From Bryobacter sp. (GTDB lineage: Bacteria > Acidobacteriota > Terriglobia > Bryobacterales > Bryobacteraceae), in NCBI GenBank assembly GCA_022843625.1, contig JALHNH010000038.1, positions 1 through 64,000 of the forward strand: DNA of 64,000 nucleotides. Direction: 5' to 3'. The translations under genes were made by a program, and so were the position numbers. This document shows positions 8,794 through 16,952 of the stretch, piece by piece. Every line of letters begins with the position of its first letter. Within the stretch, counting starts at the first letter, position 1. Under the pieces are notes generated by a model. That model saw nothing but the letters and a program-made list of their open reading frames with translations, did not search any database and was not told the DNA's origin.

Positions 8794-9684
8794 ATGCCCG
8801 AATTCACTACGCTGATCAGTGGCTTGTCGTTTACCGAGTGCCCGCGCTGGCGCGATGGCCGACTTTACTTCTCTGATTTTCATACTCATCGAGTGTTGGC
8901 TGTGTCGCTGGATGGGACTGTTGAGACGGTGGCGCATGTGCCGAATCAGCCTGCCGGGCTGGGCTTTCTGCCGGATGGCCGGATGCTGATTGTGTCGATG
9001 CTGGACCGCAAGCTGATGCGGCGGGAGTTGGATGGCAGCCTGGTTGTTCATGCCGATCTGTCGGCGATGGCAGACTATCCGTTGAACGATATGGTGGTGG
9101 ATGGGGATGGCAGGGCGTGGGTGGGGAATTTTGGCTTTGACCTGCATGGCGGTGGTGCGGCTTGCTCGACTGTGCTGATTTGCGTGGAGCCGGATGGGCG
9201 GGCGCGGGTGGCTGCCGAGGGGCTGGGTTTTCCGAATGGGACGGTGATTACGCCGGATGGCCGGACGCTAATTATCGCTGAGACGCTGAAGAGCCGGCTG
9301 AGCGCGTTCCCGATTGAGGGTGGAGTGCTCGGGGAGCGGCGGACCTGGGCGGAGTTTGGTGAGGTGCCTGAGACCAATGATGTTGGGGAGTTGATTGTTG
9401 CGCTTGAGGTTACGCCGGACGGCATTTGTCTCGATGCGGAGGGGGCGGTGTGGATTGCCGATGCATTGCATTCGCGATTGCTACGGGTGGCTGAGGGCGG
9501 CCAGATTCTTGAAGAAATCAGCACGAACGAGCTGAATCCGTTCGCCTGTATGTTGGGTGGCGAGGATGGGCGGACGTTGTTTGTTTGTCTTGCTCCTACG
9601 TTTGTGGAGGCGGAGTTGAAGGCGGAGCATCGGGCTTCTGTGGCGATGATGCGCGTGGCCGTGCCTCATGCGGGTTTGCCCTAG
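8794..9684 (+). CDS. SMP-30/gluconolactonase-family protein
   Basis: 296-aa six-bladed propeller enzyme of the SMP-30/LRE family, which hydrolyses sugar lactones using a bound divalent metal. Features: an early Glu in FTECPRWRDGRLYFSD, propeller repeats such as GLGFLPDGRMLIVSM and GLGFPNGTVITPDGRTLIIAET, and a metal-ligand Asp in LDAEGAVWIADALHSR. No signal peptide, so cytoplasmic. The ATG at 8794 is preferred because the longer reading would run through the 3' end of the hydrolase gene. It fits the end of an oxidation and lactone-opening pathway with its neighbours; the pathway is inferred only. Confidence 0.88.
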   Translation: MPEFTTLISGLSFTECPRWRDGRLYFSDFHTHRVLAVSLDGTVETVAHVPNQPAGLGFLPDGRMLIVSMLDRKLMRRELDGSLVVHADLSAMADYPLNDMVVDGDGRAWVGNFGFDLHGGGAACSTVLICVEPDGRARVAAEGLGFPNGTVITPDGRTLIIAETLKSRLSAFPIEGGVLGERRTWAEFGEVPETNDVGELIVALEVTPDGICLDAEGAVWIADALHSRLLRVAEGGQILEEISTNELNPFACMLGGEDGRTLFVCLAPTFVEAELKAEHRASVAMMRVAVPHAGLP

Positions 9685-9692
9685 TTAGATCT

Positions 9693-9712
9693 CTGCCTGG
9701 TTCAACAGGCAG
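9693..9712 (+). other. Short hairpin between the lactonase gene and the toxin-antitoxin module
   Basis: A perfect 7-bp stem (CTGCCTG at 9693-9699, CAGGCAG at 9706-9712) with a 6-nt loop. No T-run follows on either strand, so it is not a typical intrinsic terminator. It may protect the 3' end of the lactonase transcript or lie in the leader of the brnT module. Confidence 0.4.
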
Positions 9713-9767
9713 GACAGCGAACATTAACCGCTCCGAAGAAGTTTGGTATTTCGGTAAAATACGGTCA

Positions 9768-10043
9768 GTGGATTTTGAATAGGATTCGCGCAAAGCAAGG
9801 GAAAACCTGCGAAAGCACGGTGTATCTTTTCTTGAAGCTGTTACCGTGATGGGTGATGTGCTGGGCGTCACGGTTGCCGATCCTGACCACTCCTTCGACG
9901 AAGAACGTTATTTGACAGTTGGGCATTCCAACCAGAATCGATTGCTCATCGTAGCCCACGCGGAGCGCGGCAGTAAGCTTAGAATTATTAGCGCCCGTGA
10001 ACTGACCAAACAAGAGAGAAAAGCATATGAAGCAAACCGCTAA
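9768..10043 (+). pseudogene. brnT: BrnT-type toxin interrupted by an amber codon at the conserved Trp
   Basis: Reading from GTG at 9768 gives VDFE, then TAG at 9780-9782, then in the same frame DSRKARENLRKHGVSFLEAVTVMGD and the rest of a BrnT protein through RIISARELTKQERKAYEANR. BrnT proteins begin F-E-W-D, so a single TGG-to-TAG change explains the break. BrnT is a ribonuclease toxin of type II modules. Without suppression only a 4-residue peptide, or a ~64-aa fragment from internal GTG/ATG codons at 9846/9849, could be made. The fragment lacks the N-terminal strands. The antitoxin gene downstream overlaps and is intact. A sequencing error is the alternative. Confidence 0.8.
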
Positions 10044-10266
10044 GAAGACAGAAGACGAATTGCGCCCTGAATATGACCTTGCTTCTCTACTCAAGGGTGG
10101 GGTCAAGGGAAAGTACGCAAAACGATTTCAGGAAGGCACCAATCTCGTTTTGATTGAACCGCAGATTCATAGCCAATTCAAATCCGATCAGGAAGTGAAT
10201 GACGCCCTGCGACTTGTTATCGAGCTTCGGAAGATTGGTGGAGCGCGGCGTAAGTCTTCGGCATAA
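10027..10266 (+). CDS. Antitoxin partner of the BrnT-type toxin
   Basis: 79-aa protein starting at an ATG inside the toxin frame (17-bp overlap), the usual layout of toxin-first type II modules. It contains the pattern ELRPEYDLASLLKGGVKGKYAKR followed by GTNLVLIEP and a helical end (VNDALRLVIELRK). This is common in small proteins encoded next to BrnT and similar toxins and is consistent with a short DNA-binding strand plus helices. It would bind the toxin and repress the module. Because the toxin frame is broken, this may be a solitary antitoxin. Identification rests on context and sequence pattern; the exact antitoxin family is not certain. Confidence 0.7.
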   Translation: MKQTAKKTEDELRPEYDLASLLKGGVKGKYAKRFQEGTNLVLIEPQIHSQFKSDQEVNDALRLVIELRKIGGARRKSSA

Positions 10267-10279
10267 ACTAGTAGCTCGC

Positions 10280-12892
10280 ATGCCGCTATCTACTGGTGAC
10301 AAACTTGGCCCTTATGAAATCCTCTCGGCTATTGGAGCTGGCGGGATGGGTGAGGTTTATAAGGCGCGGGATTTACGTTTGGACCGCATTGTTGCGGTGA
10401 AGGTGTTGCCTGAGCATATTGCGCAGCGGGAGGATTTGCGGGCGCGGTTTGAGCGGGAAGCTCGCGCGGTGGGGTCTTTGAATCATCCGAACATTTGTAC
10501 TCTGCATGACATCGGGTCGCAGGATGGGACCGGGTATATGGTGATGGAGTTTATGGAGGGGGAGACGCTGGCGCAGCGGATTGCGAAGGGGGCGATTCCG
10601 TTGGAGCAGGCTTTGAGGTTTGCTTCGCAGATTGCGGATGCTCTGGACCGGGCGCATCGGGCTGGGGTGACGCATCGGGATGTGAAGCCGCAGAATGTCA
10701 TACTGACTCGGGATGGGGTTAAGGTGCTGGACTTCGGGTTGGCCAAATCGAATGTCTCGATTGGGCCTACTGAGGTGACACTGACGACTGAGGGAATGGT
10801 GTTGGGGACACCGCAGTATATGGCTCCGGAGCAGTTTGAGGGGAAGGAGGCGGATGCTCGCGCGGATATCTGGGCTTTTGGCGCTGTGCTGTATGAGATG
10901 GTGACGGGGCGGAAGGCGTTTACGGGGAAGAATTACGAATTACTGGCGAGGGCGATACTGTCGGCGGAGCTTCCGCCGATGTCTGTTGAGCCGGTGACGT
11001 CGAGTTGGCTGGAGCGACTGGTGAGGCGTTGTCTGGCAAAGGACCCCGAAGAACGTTATCAGTCAATGCGGGATGTTGTGCTCGATCTGAGGACGCCGCC
11101 GGAGGCTGCGGTTGTGGTGGAGGTGAAGAAGAACGGGTGGCTTTGGCCTGCGGTGGCGGCGATTAGTCTGCTGGTGGGGATTGTGGGTGGAGGGGTCTGG
11201 ATGCGAGGGAATGGGGAGTCTGTTGGTCAGCCTGCAACCTTTGAGGTGAATCCGCCAGCGGGAGGGCAGTTCAGTCCGATTGTCGACGGGGGTGGTTCGG
11301 CGATTTCGCCGGATGGCCGCACGCTTGCCTTTGCTGCGATCAATAGCAAGGGTGAGACCCTTCTGCATTTGCGTCAATTGCAGTCGCGTGAGATTCGTGC
11401 GCTGGCGGGGACCGATGGTGCTGCGAGGCCGTTCTGGTCGCCCGATAGCAAGTCGATTGGATTCCATTCTTCCGGCAAGCTGAAGCGGATTGATGTGGTT
11501 GGAGGGAGGCCGGTAATACTTTGTGATCAAGCCTCTCCACGCGGTGGAACCTGGAATGAAGCGGGAGTAATTCTGTTTGGGAATGCGGAGGGGCCCCTAC
11601 GCCGGGTTAGCGCATCGGGAGGGTTGCCCGTTGATTTACTTCCATTGGATAAAGCTTCCCATGAGCAATCGCACTACTATCCGCAGTTTCTACCTGGGGG
11701 CAAAGAATTTACTCATCTTGTTACTTACCTAAACGAAGCAACTGGGGAAAGGCGTGCTGCCCTGTTCCTCGCGTCGCTCGACAACCCTCGCGGCAAAGTG
11801 ATCCTCGAGACGAATCATCAGGCCGTCCATGATTCAAGCTCAGGCCATTTACTTTACATGCTGGAGCCAGGCATTCTACTGGCGCAAAAACTTGAGCTCA
11901 ATCCGCCGAAACTGGTGGGTGAGCCGATCCGGGTGGCCGAAGGAGTTGGCGTTACTACCAACAACCGATACGTAAATATGTCCGTATCGTCCAACGGCAG
12001 TCTGTTCTATGGGCAGCGACAAGGGGCAGGACAAAAAGTACAGTTCAATTGGAGAGACCGGGCAGGAAAGCTGGTCGAGGCGATTGGCCTGCCTCTGGTG
12101 GCCAGGTTGTGGTTCGATCTTTCACCAGACGATCGAAGACTCGTTTACTATGGCGAAACGAAAGATGGGGCAAGCGATCTCTGGGTGATGGAGCTAGCGA
12201 ATGGGCTGAGTACCCGAATGTCATTCGGTGGCGGGCGATCTCCCGTTTGGTCGCCCGATGGGAAGTACGTCTATTACTGGTCCACTTTGGGCGACAAGAC
12301 CTTAAGACATTCTGTAGATGGTAGCGAAAAGCCTGAAGTCCTGCTCCAGCCTGTAAGTAGCAGAGCGGGTGACCCTGTAGATGCTTCCAAAGATGGTAAG
12401 CATCTATTGCTTGGAAGTGGGAATTTGATGTTGTTGCCTCTCATTGGAGAACGGAAGTCAAGACTATTTGTGAATTCAAAGGGCGGCGTTAGAGGAGGTG
12501 CGGCATTCTCACCAGATGGGCGCTGGGTGGCATATGCGTCGGATGAATCCGGGCGGCGAGAAGTTTTTGTACAAAGTTTTCCTGAACCTGGCAAGCGAAC
12601 TTTGATTTCACCCGAGGGTGGCTTTGAACCGCGTTGGCGAGCGGATGGCAAGGAGCTTTTCTGGATCCGGCCCGGTGGCATGCTGATGGCGGCGAGCGTG
12701 GATTTCGAGGGGGGCGGCGTGAAGGTGGGGCGGGCCGAAGAACTCTTTGTTGTGTCAGACGTGGCGGGAGTTCTCACCTTCAGACCGGCGAGGGATGGGA
12801 AGAGTTTTCTGGTGATGGATCCTCCGAAGGGGAGCGAGACGAATCCGCCGATGGTGGTGGTGCAGAACTGGGCTGCGCGGGCTGGCAAGTAA
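10280..12892 (+). CDS. Membrane Ser/Thr protein kinase with C-terminal TolB/WD40-like propeller
   Basis: 870-aa protein. The kinase domain (about 10-280) has the glycine loop GAGGMGEVYKA, Lys41 in VAVKVL, catalytic Asp134 in HRDVKPQNV, the DFG motif at 151-153 and GTPQYMAPEQ. A single membrane helix at about 302-325 (WPAVAAISLLVGIVGG) separates it from a periplasmic propeller with PD40-type repeats (SPDGRTLAFAA, WSPDGKYVYYWS, FSPDGRWVAYAS). This is the kinase architecture expanded in acidobacteria, presumably sensing an extracellular ligand. The ATG at 10280 is chosen because the longer frame overlaps the antitoxin. Base composition drops sharply in the propeller-coding middle. Confidence 0.92.
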   Translation: MPLSTGDKLGPYEILSAIGAGGMGEVYKARDLRLDRIVAVKVLPEHIAQREDLRARFEREARAVGSLNHPNICTLHDIGSQDGTGYMVMEFMEGETLAQRIAKGAIPLEQALRFASQIADALDRAHRAGVTHRDVKPQNVILTRDGVKVLDFGLAKSNVSIGPTEVTLTTEGMVLGTPQYMAPEQFEGKEADARADIWAFGAVLYEMVTGRKAFTGKNYELLARAILSAELPPMSVEPVTSSWLERLVRRCLAKDPEERYQSMRDVVLDLRTPPEAAVVVEVKKNGWLWPAVAAISLLVGIVGGGVWMRGNGESVGQPATFEVNPPAGGQFSPIVDGGGSAISPDGRTLAFAAINSKGETLLHLRQLQSREIRALAGTDGAARPFWSPDSKSIGFHSSGKLKRIDVVGGRPVILCDQASPRGGTWNEAGVILFGNAEGPLRRVSASGGLPVDLLPLDKASHEQSHYYPQFLPGGKEFTHLVTYLNEATGERRAALFLASLDNPRGKVILETNHQAVHDSSSGHLLYMLEPGILLAQKLELNPPKLVGEPIRVAEGVGVTTNNRYVNMSVSSNGSLFYGQRQGAGQKVQFNWRDRAGKLVEAIGLPLVARLWFDLSPDDRRLVYYGETKDGASDLWVMELANGLSTRMSFGGGRSPVWSPDGKYVYYWSTLGDKTLRHSVDGSEKPEVLLQPVSSRAGDPVDASKDGKHLLLGSGNLMLLPLIGERKSRLFVNSKGGVRGGAAFSPDGRWVAYASDESGRREVFVQSFPEPGKRTLISPEGGFEPRWRADGKELFWIRPGGMLMAASVDFEGGGVKVGRAEELFVVSDVAGVLTFRPARDGKSFLVMDPPKGSETNPPMVVVQNWAARAGK

Positions 12893-13002
12893 TTTGTGCT
12901 TATTTGCGGATCAGGTGGAGATTGAAGCAGCGTACCATTTGGCCCAGATAGTCTGCGCATGGTCAGCGTTTCGCGCGGGTGCAGTCGTGCGAGACTGTGG
13001 TC

Positions 13003-13209
13003 ATGCCCGGAACATTTAAAATGATTGAGCTTGTTGGGACATCGCCCATCAGCTTTGCTGAAGCTGTGAAGAGTGCGGTGGCAGAAGCTGCCAAAACCGT
13101 GCGTCACATGGACTGGTTTGAGGTTGTGAATGAACGCGGCCGGATTGTCGACGGCAATGTAACCGAATTTCAGGTGACGATCAAGATTGGATTCAAGATC
13201 GAGCGCTAG
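13003..13209 (+). CDS. Dodecin-family flavin-binding protein
   Basis: 68-aa protein with the dodecin pattern: KMIELVGTSPISFAEAVKSAVAEA then HMDWFEVVNERGRI and FQVTIKIGFKI. Dodecins form a hollow 12-mer that stores or buffers riboflavin or FMN; the Trp in the DWFEV segment stacks on the flavin ring. Length matches the family. ATG at 13003 is preferred to an in-frame GTG at 12979. The stop lies 9 bp from the end of the convergent esterase gene. Confidence 0.9.
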   Translation: MPGTFKMIELVGTSPISFAEAVKSAVAEAAKTVRHMDWFEVVNERGRIVDGNVTEFQVTIKIGFKIER

Positions 13210-13218
13210 ACGCTTCTC

Positions 13219-14895
13219 TTAATCGTGACGCCAGGATTTGAGGTCAGCCCCCGCAGGGTGGTTGGCCTCAATTCTTTTCAGGATCTTGTCGAGATAGATG
13301 GTGTTGTAGCGGAGGCGGGAGATGGCGTTGGGGAGGTTGGGGTCGCCGTTCCAGCAGTGTTCGGCGCGGTCGCCGTATTTGACTTCGCCTTTGTAGGGCG
13401 GGTTGGTGGTTTTGAGGAAGTCTTCCATCAGGTAGACAGCGTTGTTGAGGTAGAAGTTGTCCATGTCACCGCAATAGATGTGGAGTTTGCCTTCGAGCTG
13501 GGGAGCGAGTTTGGCCCAGTCGCGCTGCAGGATGTGGCGGAGGTCATAGTTATCGCGCCAGTAAGTGGCAACGTTTGGGTTAATGCTGCCTGTTTCTTTG
13601 TCCCAGAGGCGGGCGGGGTAGCCGTCGGGGCCGACTGGTGAGTAGACGGCTTCCCAGATGTCGAATTGCTGGCCGCTTCTGGTTTTGCTGCCCAGGGCCA
13701 GTTCCATCTGGTTGAGGGTTTGCATGGTGGCCGAGACGTGGCCGAGATAGTCACGCTTGCCGGGCTTGGGGATGCGCTGGTGCGGGCCAACGGTAAAGTA
13801 GGCGTTCTTGTCTTCGTAGATGTTGATGGTGGAGTGGGCGCGGAAGTCGATGGGGTCGGGGCAGGCTCCGAAGGCTCCGTTGAATTCTGTGGGGTAGAAG
13901 ATCTGAGCTGCGAGGGCTTCCCAGCCGCCGGTTGAGCCGCCGTAGGTGAAGCGGGCCCAGCCCTGGCCGATGCCGCGGAACTGGCGCTCGATCTCGGGGA
14001 GGAGTTCGTACATGATGGCGTCGCCGTAGGGGCCGAGGTTCGCGCTGTTGACGGCGTAAGAATCGTCATAGAAGGGGTTGGCGTGCTGGATTTCGACGCA
14101 GAGGAAGCGCGGGAAGGATTTGGCGGTCCACTGCTTGTAGAAGTTGTGGGCTTCCTGTTGGGTGATGCGGTTGTAGCCGGCCAGCTTGAAGCGCTCAGAG
14201 TAGTCTGGCTTCAGGTTGTCGTCGGGTGGCTCGGGGCGGAAGCCGTCGAAGTCGGCGGGGAAGTGGCCGTGGAAGAGCATCAGCGGGTATTTGGCTTTGG
14301 GGTGGGTGTCGAAGCCTTCGGGCAGCAGGACGTGTGCGCCTAGGTACATGGGCTTGCCCCAGAACTTGGTGAGGCGGGGGCTCTGGATGCGGATGTGGCG
14401 GATGTATTTGGTGTCTTTGGGTTGCGGGATGGGTGGGATGGTTTCGCTGAGTTCGAGCTGGACTTGGGAGTTCGCCCCAATGGTGATTTTGGTGGGCTTG
14501 GAGTAGAGGTTGCCGGGGGCTTCGTTCCACTGTCGGCCTTCGCCGCGGTCTGTGGGGAGTTTGAGGGTGTGGCCGTCGGCGCGGTGAAAGGTTTCGTATT
14601 TGTCGAGGAGAGCCTGGACGGTGTACTGGCCGGGCTTCAGGTCTGAGAGGCGGCGGATCGGGTAGCCGTAGGCTTCGGTGGAGACGGTGTGAGTGGAGTT
14701 GGGCCGGAAGCCGTCGACGTCTGAACCGAAGACGATCTGGGTCTTGGGCGAGTCTGAGATCTGGTTGCGGGGCTCGGCCTTGTCGTCTGTGGAGAAGAGG
14801 ATGAGGAGGCGGCCGTCGAGGGGCTGGGTGGCTTGTGTGGCTGGGAGTTTGACCTGGACTTCGAGGGCGGTGAGGAGGAGCAGCAGGATCGGCAT
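13219..14895 (-). CDS. Secreted esterase-like alpha/beta hydrolase
   Basis: 558-aa protein with a short signal peptide (MPILLLLLTALEVQ). The C-terminal half is an alpha/beta hydrolase of the esterase-D type: a strand ending YPLMLFHGHFP, a nucleophile elbow GGSTGGWEAL with the likely catalytic Ser, and a late His near EHCWNGDPN. The N-terminal ~170 residues look like a strand-rich accessory domain. It is last in a minus-strand operon after a pectate lyase and an antiporter, 9 bp after the antiporter stop. Deacetylation or demethylation of a plant polysaccharide is a reasonable guess from context, not proven. Confidence 0.7.
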   Translation of the reverse strand: MPILLLLLTALEVQVKLPATQATQPLDGRLLILFSTDDKAEPRNQISDSPKTQIVFGSDVDGFRPNSTHTVSTEAYGYPIRRLSDLKPGQYTVQALLDKYETFHRADGHTLKLPTDRGEGRQWNEAPGNLYSKPTKITIGANSQVQLELSETIPPIPQPKDTKYIRHIRIQSPRLTKFWGKPMYLGAHVLLPEGFDTHPKAKYPLMLFHGHFPADFDGFRPEPPDDNLKPDYSERFKLAGYNRITQQEAHNFYKQWTAKSFPRFLCVEIQHANPFYDDSYAVNSANLGPYGDAIMYELLPEIERQFRGIGQGWARFTYGGSTGGWEALAAQIFYPTEFNGAFGACPDPIDFRAHSTINIYEDKNAYFTVGPHQRIPKPGKRDYLGHVSATMQTLNQMELALGSKTRSGQQFDIWEAVYSPVGPDGYPARLWDKETGSINPNVATYWRDNYDLRHILQRDWAKLAPQLEGKLHIYCGDMDNFYLNNAVYLMEDFLKTTNPPYKGEVKYGDRAEHCWNGDPNLPNAISRLRYNTIYLDKILKRIEANHPAGADLKSWRHD

Positions 14896-14904
14896 CACAT
14901 GAGT

Positions 14905-15867
14905 TTAGCTTGATCCGAGGATGCGCCATGTCCAGTGTGCGGCGAAAACTGTGAGGAGGACTGCACCTTCGCCTCTGGTAATGGTGCGTTCACTACGGAT
15001 GGCGATGGGGAGAAGGATGATGGAGAGCAAGGCCATGACGAGCAGATCGATATGGCCGCCGCTGGGGATGGCGACTGGATGGATGGTGCTGACCAGGCCA
15101 CCGATGGCGAGCAGGTTGAAGATGTTAGAGCCGACGATGTTTCCGATGGCGATGTCAGCTTCGCCCCGGCGGGCAGCGAGGATGCAGGTGGCGAGTTCCG
15201 GGAGGGTGGTGCCCATGGAGACGATGGTGAGGCCGACGATATTTTCAGCGACTCCGAGATTGCGGGCAATGAGCGAAGCGTATTCTACTGTCCAGTTGGC
15301 GGCGAGCGAGAGTCCTGCAAAGCCAGCCAGTGCGATTGCGATCTGGCTGGGGATTGATGAGGAGGCTTCTGACGGTTTGGCTTCGATTTGAGAGAGGGTG
15401 CCGATGCTCTGGCGGACCGTGTAGTAGAGAAAGATGCAGAAGAGGATGAGGAGGACGAGGCCGTCGGAGCGGAGCCAGGAATCAGTGGCTGCCCCGTTGA
15501 GCCAGCGGTCGGCGGCAAGTACCAGAACTGTAATGCCAGCGACGATCAGCATCGGGATCTCCCGATTGATGATGGAATGTTCTACTTTCAGTGGCTGGAT
15601 CATGGCGGTGAGCCCGAGTACGAAGCCGACATTGAGGAGGCAGGCGCCGACGATGTTGCCGAAGGCCAGTGCGGTGGAGCCGTTATAGGCTGAGAGCGCA
15701 TTGACGACGAGTTCAGGCGTGCTGGTGCCAAAGGCGACTACGGTCATGCCGAGGACGATTTTGGGAGCGCCGAGTGCTTCTGCGATCGCGGTGATGCCCT
15801 GGACGAAGTAATGAGCGGCTAAAAGCAGCAAGGCGAGGGATGCTGCGAGGAGGACGAATTCAAGCAT
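14905..15867 (-). CDS. Calcium/sodium antiporter (CaCA family, YrbG-like)
   Basis: 320-aa inner-membrane exchanger with ~10 hydrophobic segments and the two family alpha-repeats: GMTVVAFGTSTPELVVN in the first half and GLTIVSMGTTLPELATC in the second, each with the Glu that binds the cation. Each is followed by a GNIVG motif (AFGNIVGACLLN, AIGNIVGSNIFN). It exchanges Na+ or H+ for Ca2+. The start lies 4 bp after the pectate lyase stop and the stop is 9 bp before the esterase start, so the three genes very likely form one operon. Confidence 0.92.
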   Translation of the reverse strand: MLEFVLLAASLALLLLAAHYFVQGITAIAEALGAPKIVLGMTVVAFGTSTPELVVNALSAYNGSTALAFGNIVGACLLNVGFVLGLTAMIQPLKVEHSIINREIPMLIVAGITVLVLAADRWLNGAATDSWLRSDGLVLLILFCIFLYYTVRQSIGTLSQIEAKPSEASSSIPSQIAIALAGFAGLSLAANWTVEYASLIARNLGVAENIVGLTIVSMGTTLPELATCILAARRGEADIAIGNIVGSNIFNLLAIGGLVSTIHPVAIPSGGHIDLLVMALLSIILLPIAIRSERTITRGEGAVLLTVFAAHWTWRILGSS

Positions 15868-15871
15868 TAAC

Positions 15872-16900
15872 TTAGAGCTTACTCGGTGGAGAATCTATGA
15901 TCTTTCCGGCGCCAGTCTTTACGTCGTTGAGAATGCGCTGGTCGATGGGGTCGTGGGGTTTGTTGGCGCCCGCCTGTTGGACGACCTCCTCAGCGGCTTG
16001 CTGGGCTGAGGTGGTTGCGGGTGGGGTAGGGAAGGGGGCTGTCATGGTTGTGTATTCGCCAGTAAAGCCTTTGGCTGTAGCGGGCTGGTTGTCGATCCGA
16101 TTGCCGGATTCGTAGAGGTGAGTGTTTGTGCTGCCGCCGTTGAAGGTTCGTGTCCGGCGGGATTCGACTGTAGAGGGGCCAGGGATGGTGGAGTTGGCGA
16201 TGTAGTTGATTTTGGTGATGCCTTCTTCGGCGGGGCCAGTGTAGGTGGCTTGGCCGCCATTGAATCCGTAGTTGTAGATGACGTTGTTGGTGAAGTGGAG
16301 AATGATGTTGTCGCCGACGCGCGGGTTGCGGCTGCGATTGTGGGCGAAGAGGTTGTGGTGGAAGGTGATGGTGCCGTTGCCGTAACGAATGAGTGAGCCG
16401 TAGCCGTGGTCGCCCTTCAGGTGGCAACTGTGATTGAGACTTTCGGCGATGATTGACCACTGGACGGTGACGCGGTCTGAGTGAGTTACAGAGAGCACTT
16501 CATCGATCGACCAGGAGACGGACAGGTGATCGAAGAGGATGTCTGTTGCGTTGTCGATCGAGAGGGCGTCGCCCTGGATGGTTGGGCAGTTGGTGTCGCC
16601 GGGGCGGATGCGGAGGTGAGAGAGCGTAACGTGATGGGTTTTTGCGACAGTGACTGGCCAGCCGGTTATGGTGACGGGGTGGTGTTGACCGTCGATGGTG
16701 AGGTTTGGTTTTGAGATATTGAGGGGGCGATGGAGGTGGATGATGCCCGGGAGGTCGAAGACGATGGTGCGTGGGGTGGAGGCGGAGGTGATGCCGTAGC
16801 GGAGCGTGCCAGGATTACCCGAGTCTTCGAGGGTGTTGACGTGATAGGTGTCGGCGAGAATACCGATGGTCCAGCAGAGCAGAAGGAGGCAGGGACGCAT
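15872..16900 (-). CDS. Secreted pectate-lyase-like right-handed beta-helix protein (PL1-like)
   Basis: 342-aa protein beginning at ATG ending 16900 with a signal peptide (MRPCLLLLCWTIGILA). The body has the ladder pattern of parallel beta-helices with Asn-rich turns (NLTIDGQHHPVTITG, NATDILFDHLSVSWS) and a segment FAHNRSRNPRVGDN that matches the catalytic Arg region of family 1 pectate lyases. These enzymes cleave polygalacturonate by beta-elimination and need Ca2+. Substrate is inferred from family. First gene of the operon with the Ca2+ antiporter and esterase; 52 bp separate its start from the divergent eRF1-like gene. Confidence 0.78.
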   Translation of the reverse strand: MRPCLLLLCWTIGILADTYHVNTLEDSGNPGTLRYGITSASTPRTIVFDLPGIIHLHRPLNISKPNLTIDGQHHPVTITGWPVTVAKTHHVTLSHLRIRPGDTNCPTIQGDALSIDNATDILFDHLSVSWSIDEVLSVTHSDRVTVQWSIIAESLNHSCHLKGDHGYGSLIRYGNGTITFHHNLFAHNRSRNPRVGDNIILHFTNNVIYNYGFNGGQATYTGPAEEGITKINYIANSTIPGPSTVESRRTRTFNGGSTNTHLYESGNRIDNQPATAKGFTGEYTTMTAPFPTPPATTSAQQAAEEVVQQAGANKPHDPIDQRILNDVKTGAGKIIDSPPSKL

Positions 16901-16952
16901 AACTTCGATTATCGGCCACAAACTTGCACGGAGGTTTAGCGGAGTATACGAT

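Noticed and set aside
9693..9712. Hairpin taken as a terminator
   Set aside because: Stem is good but there is no T-run on either strand; listed only as a hairpin.
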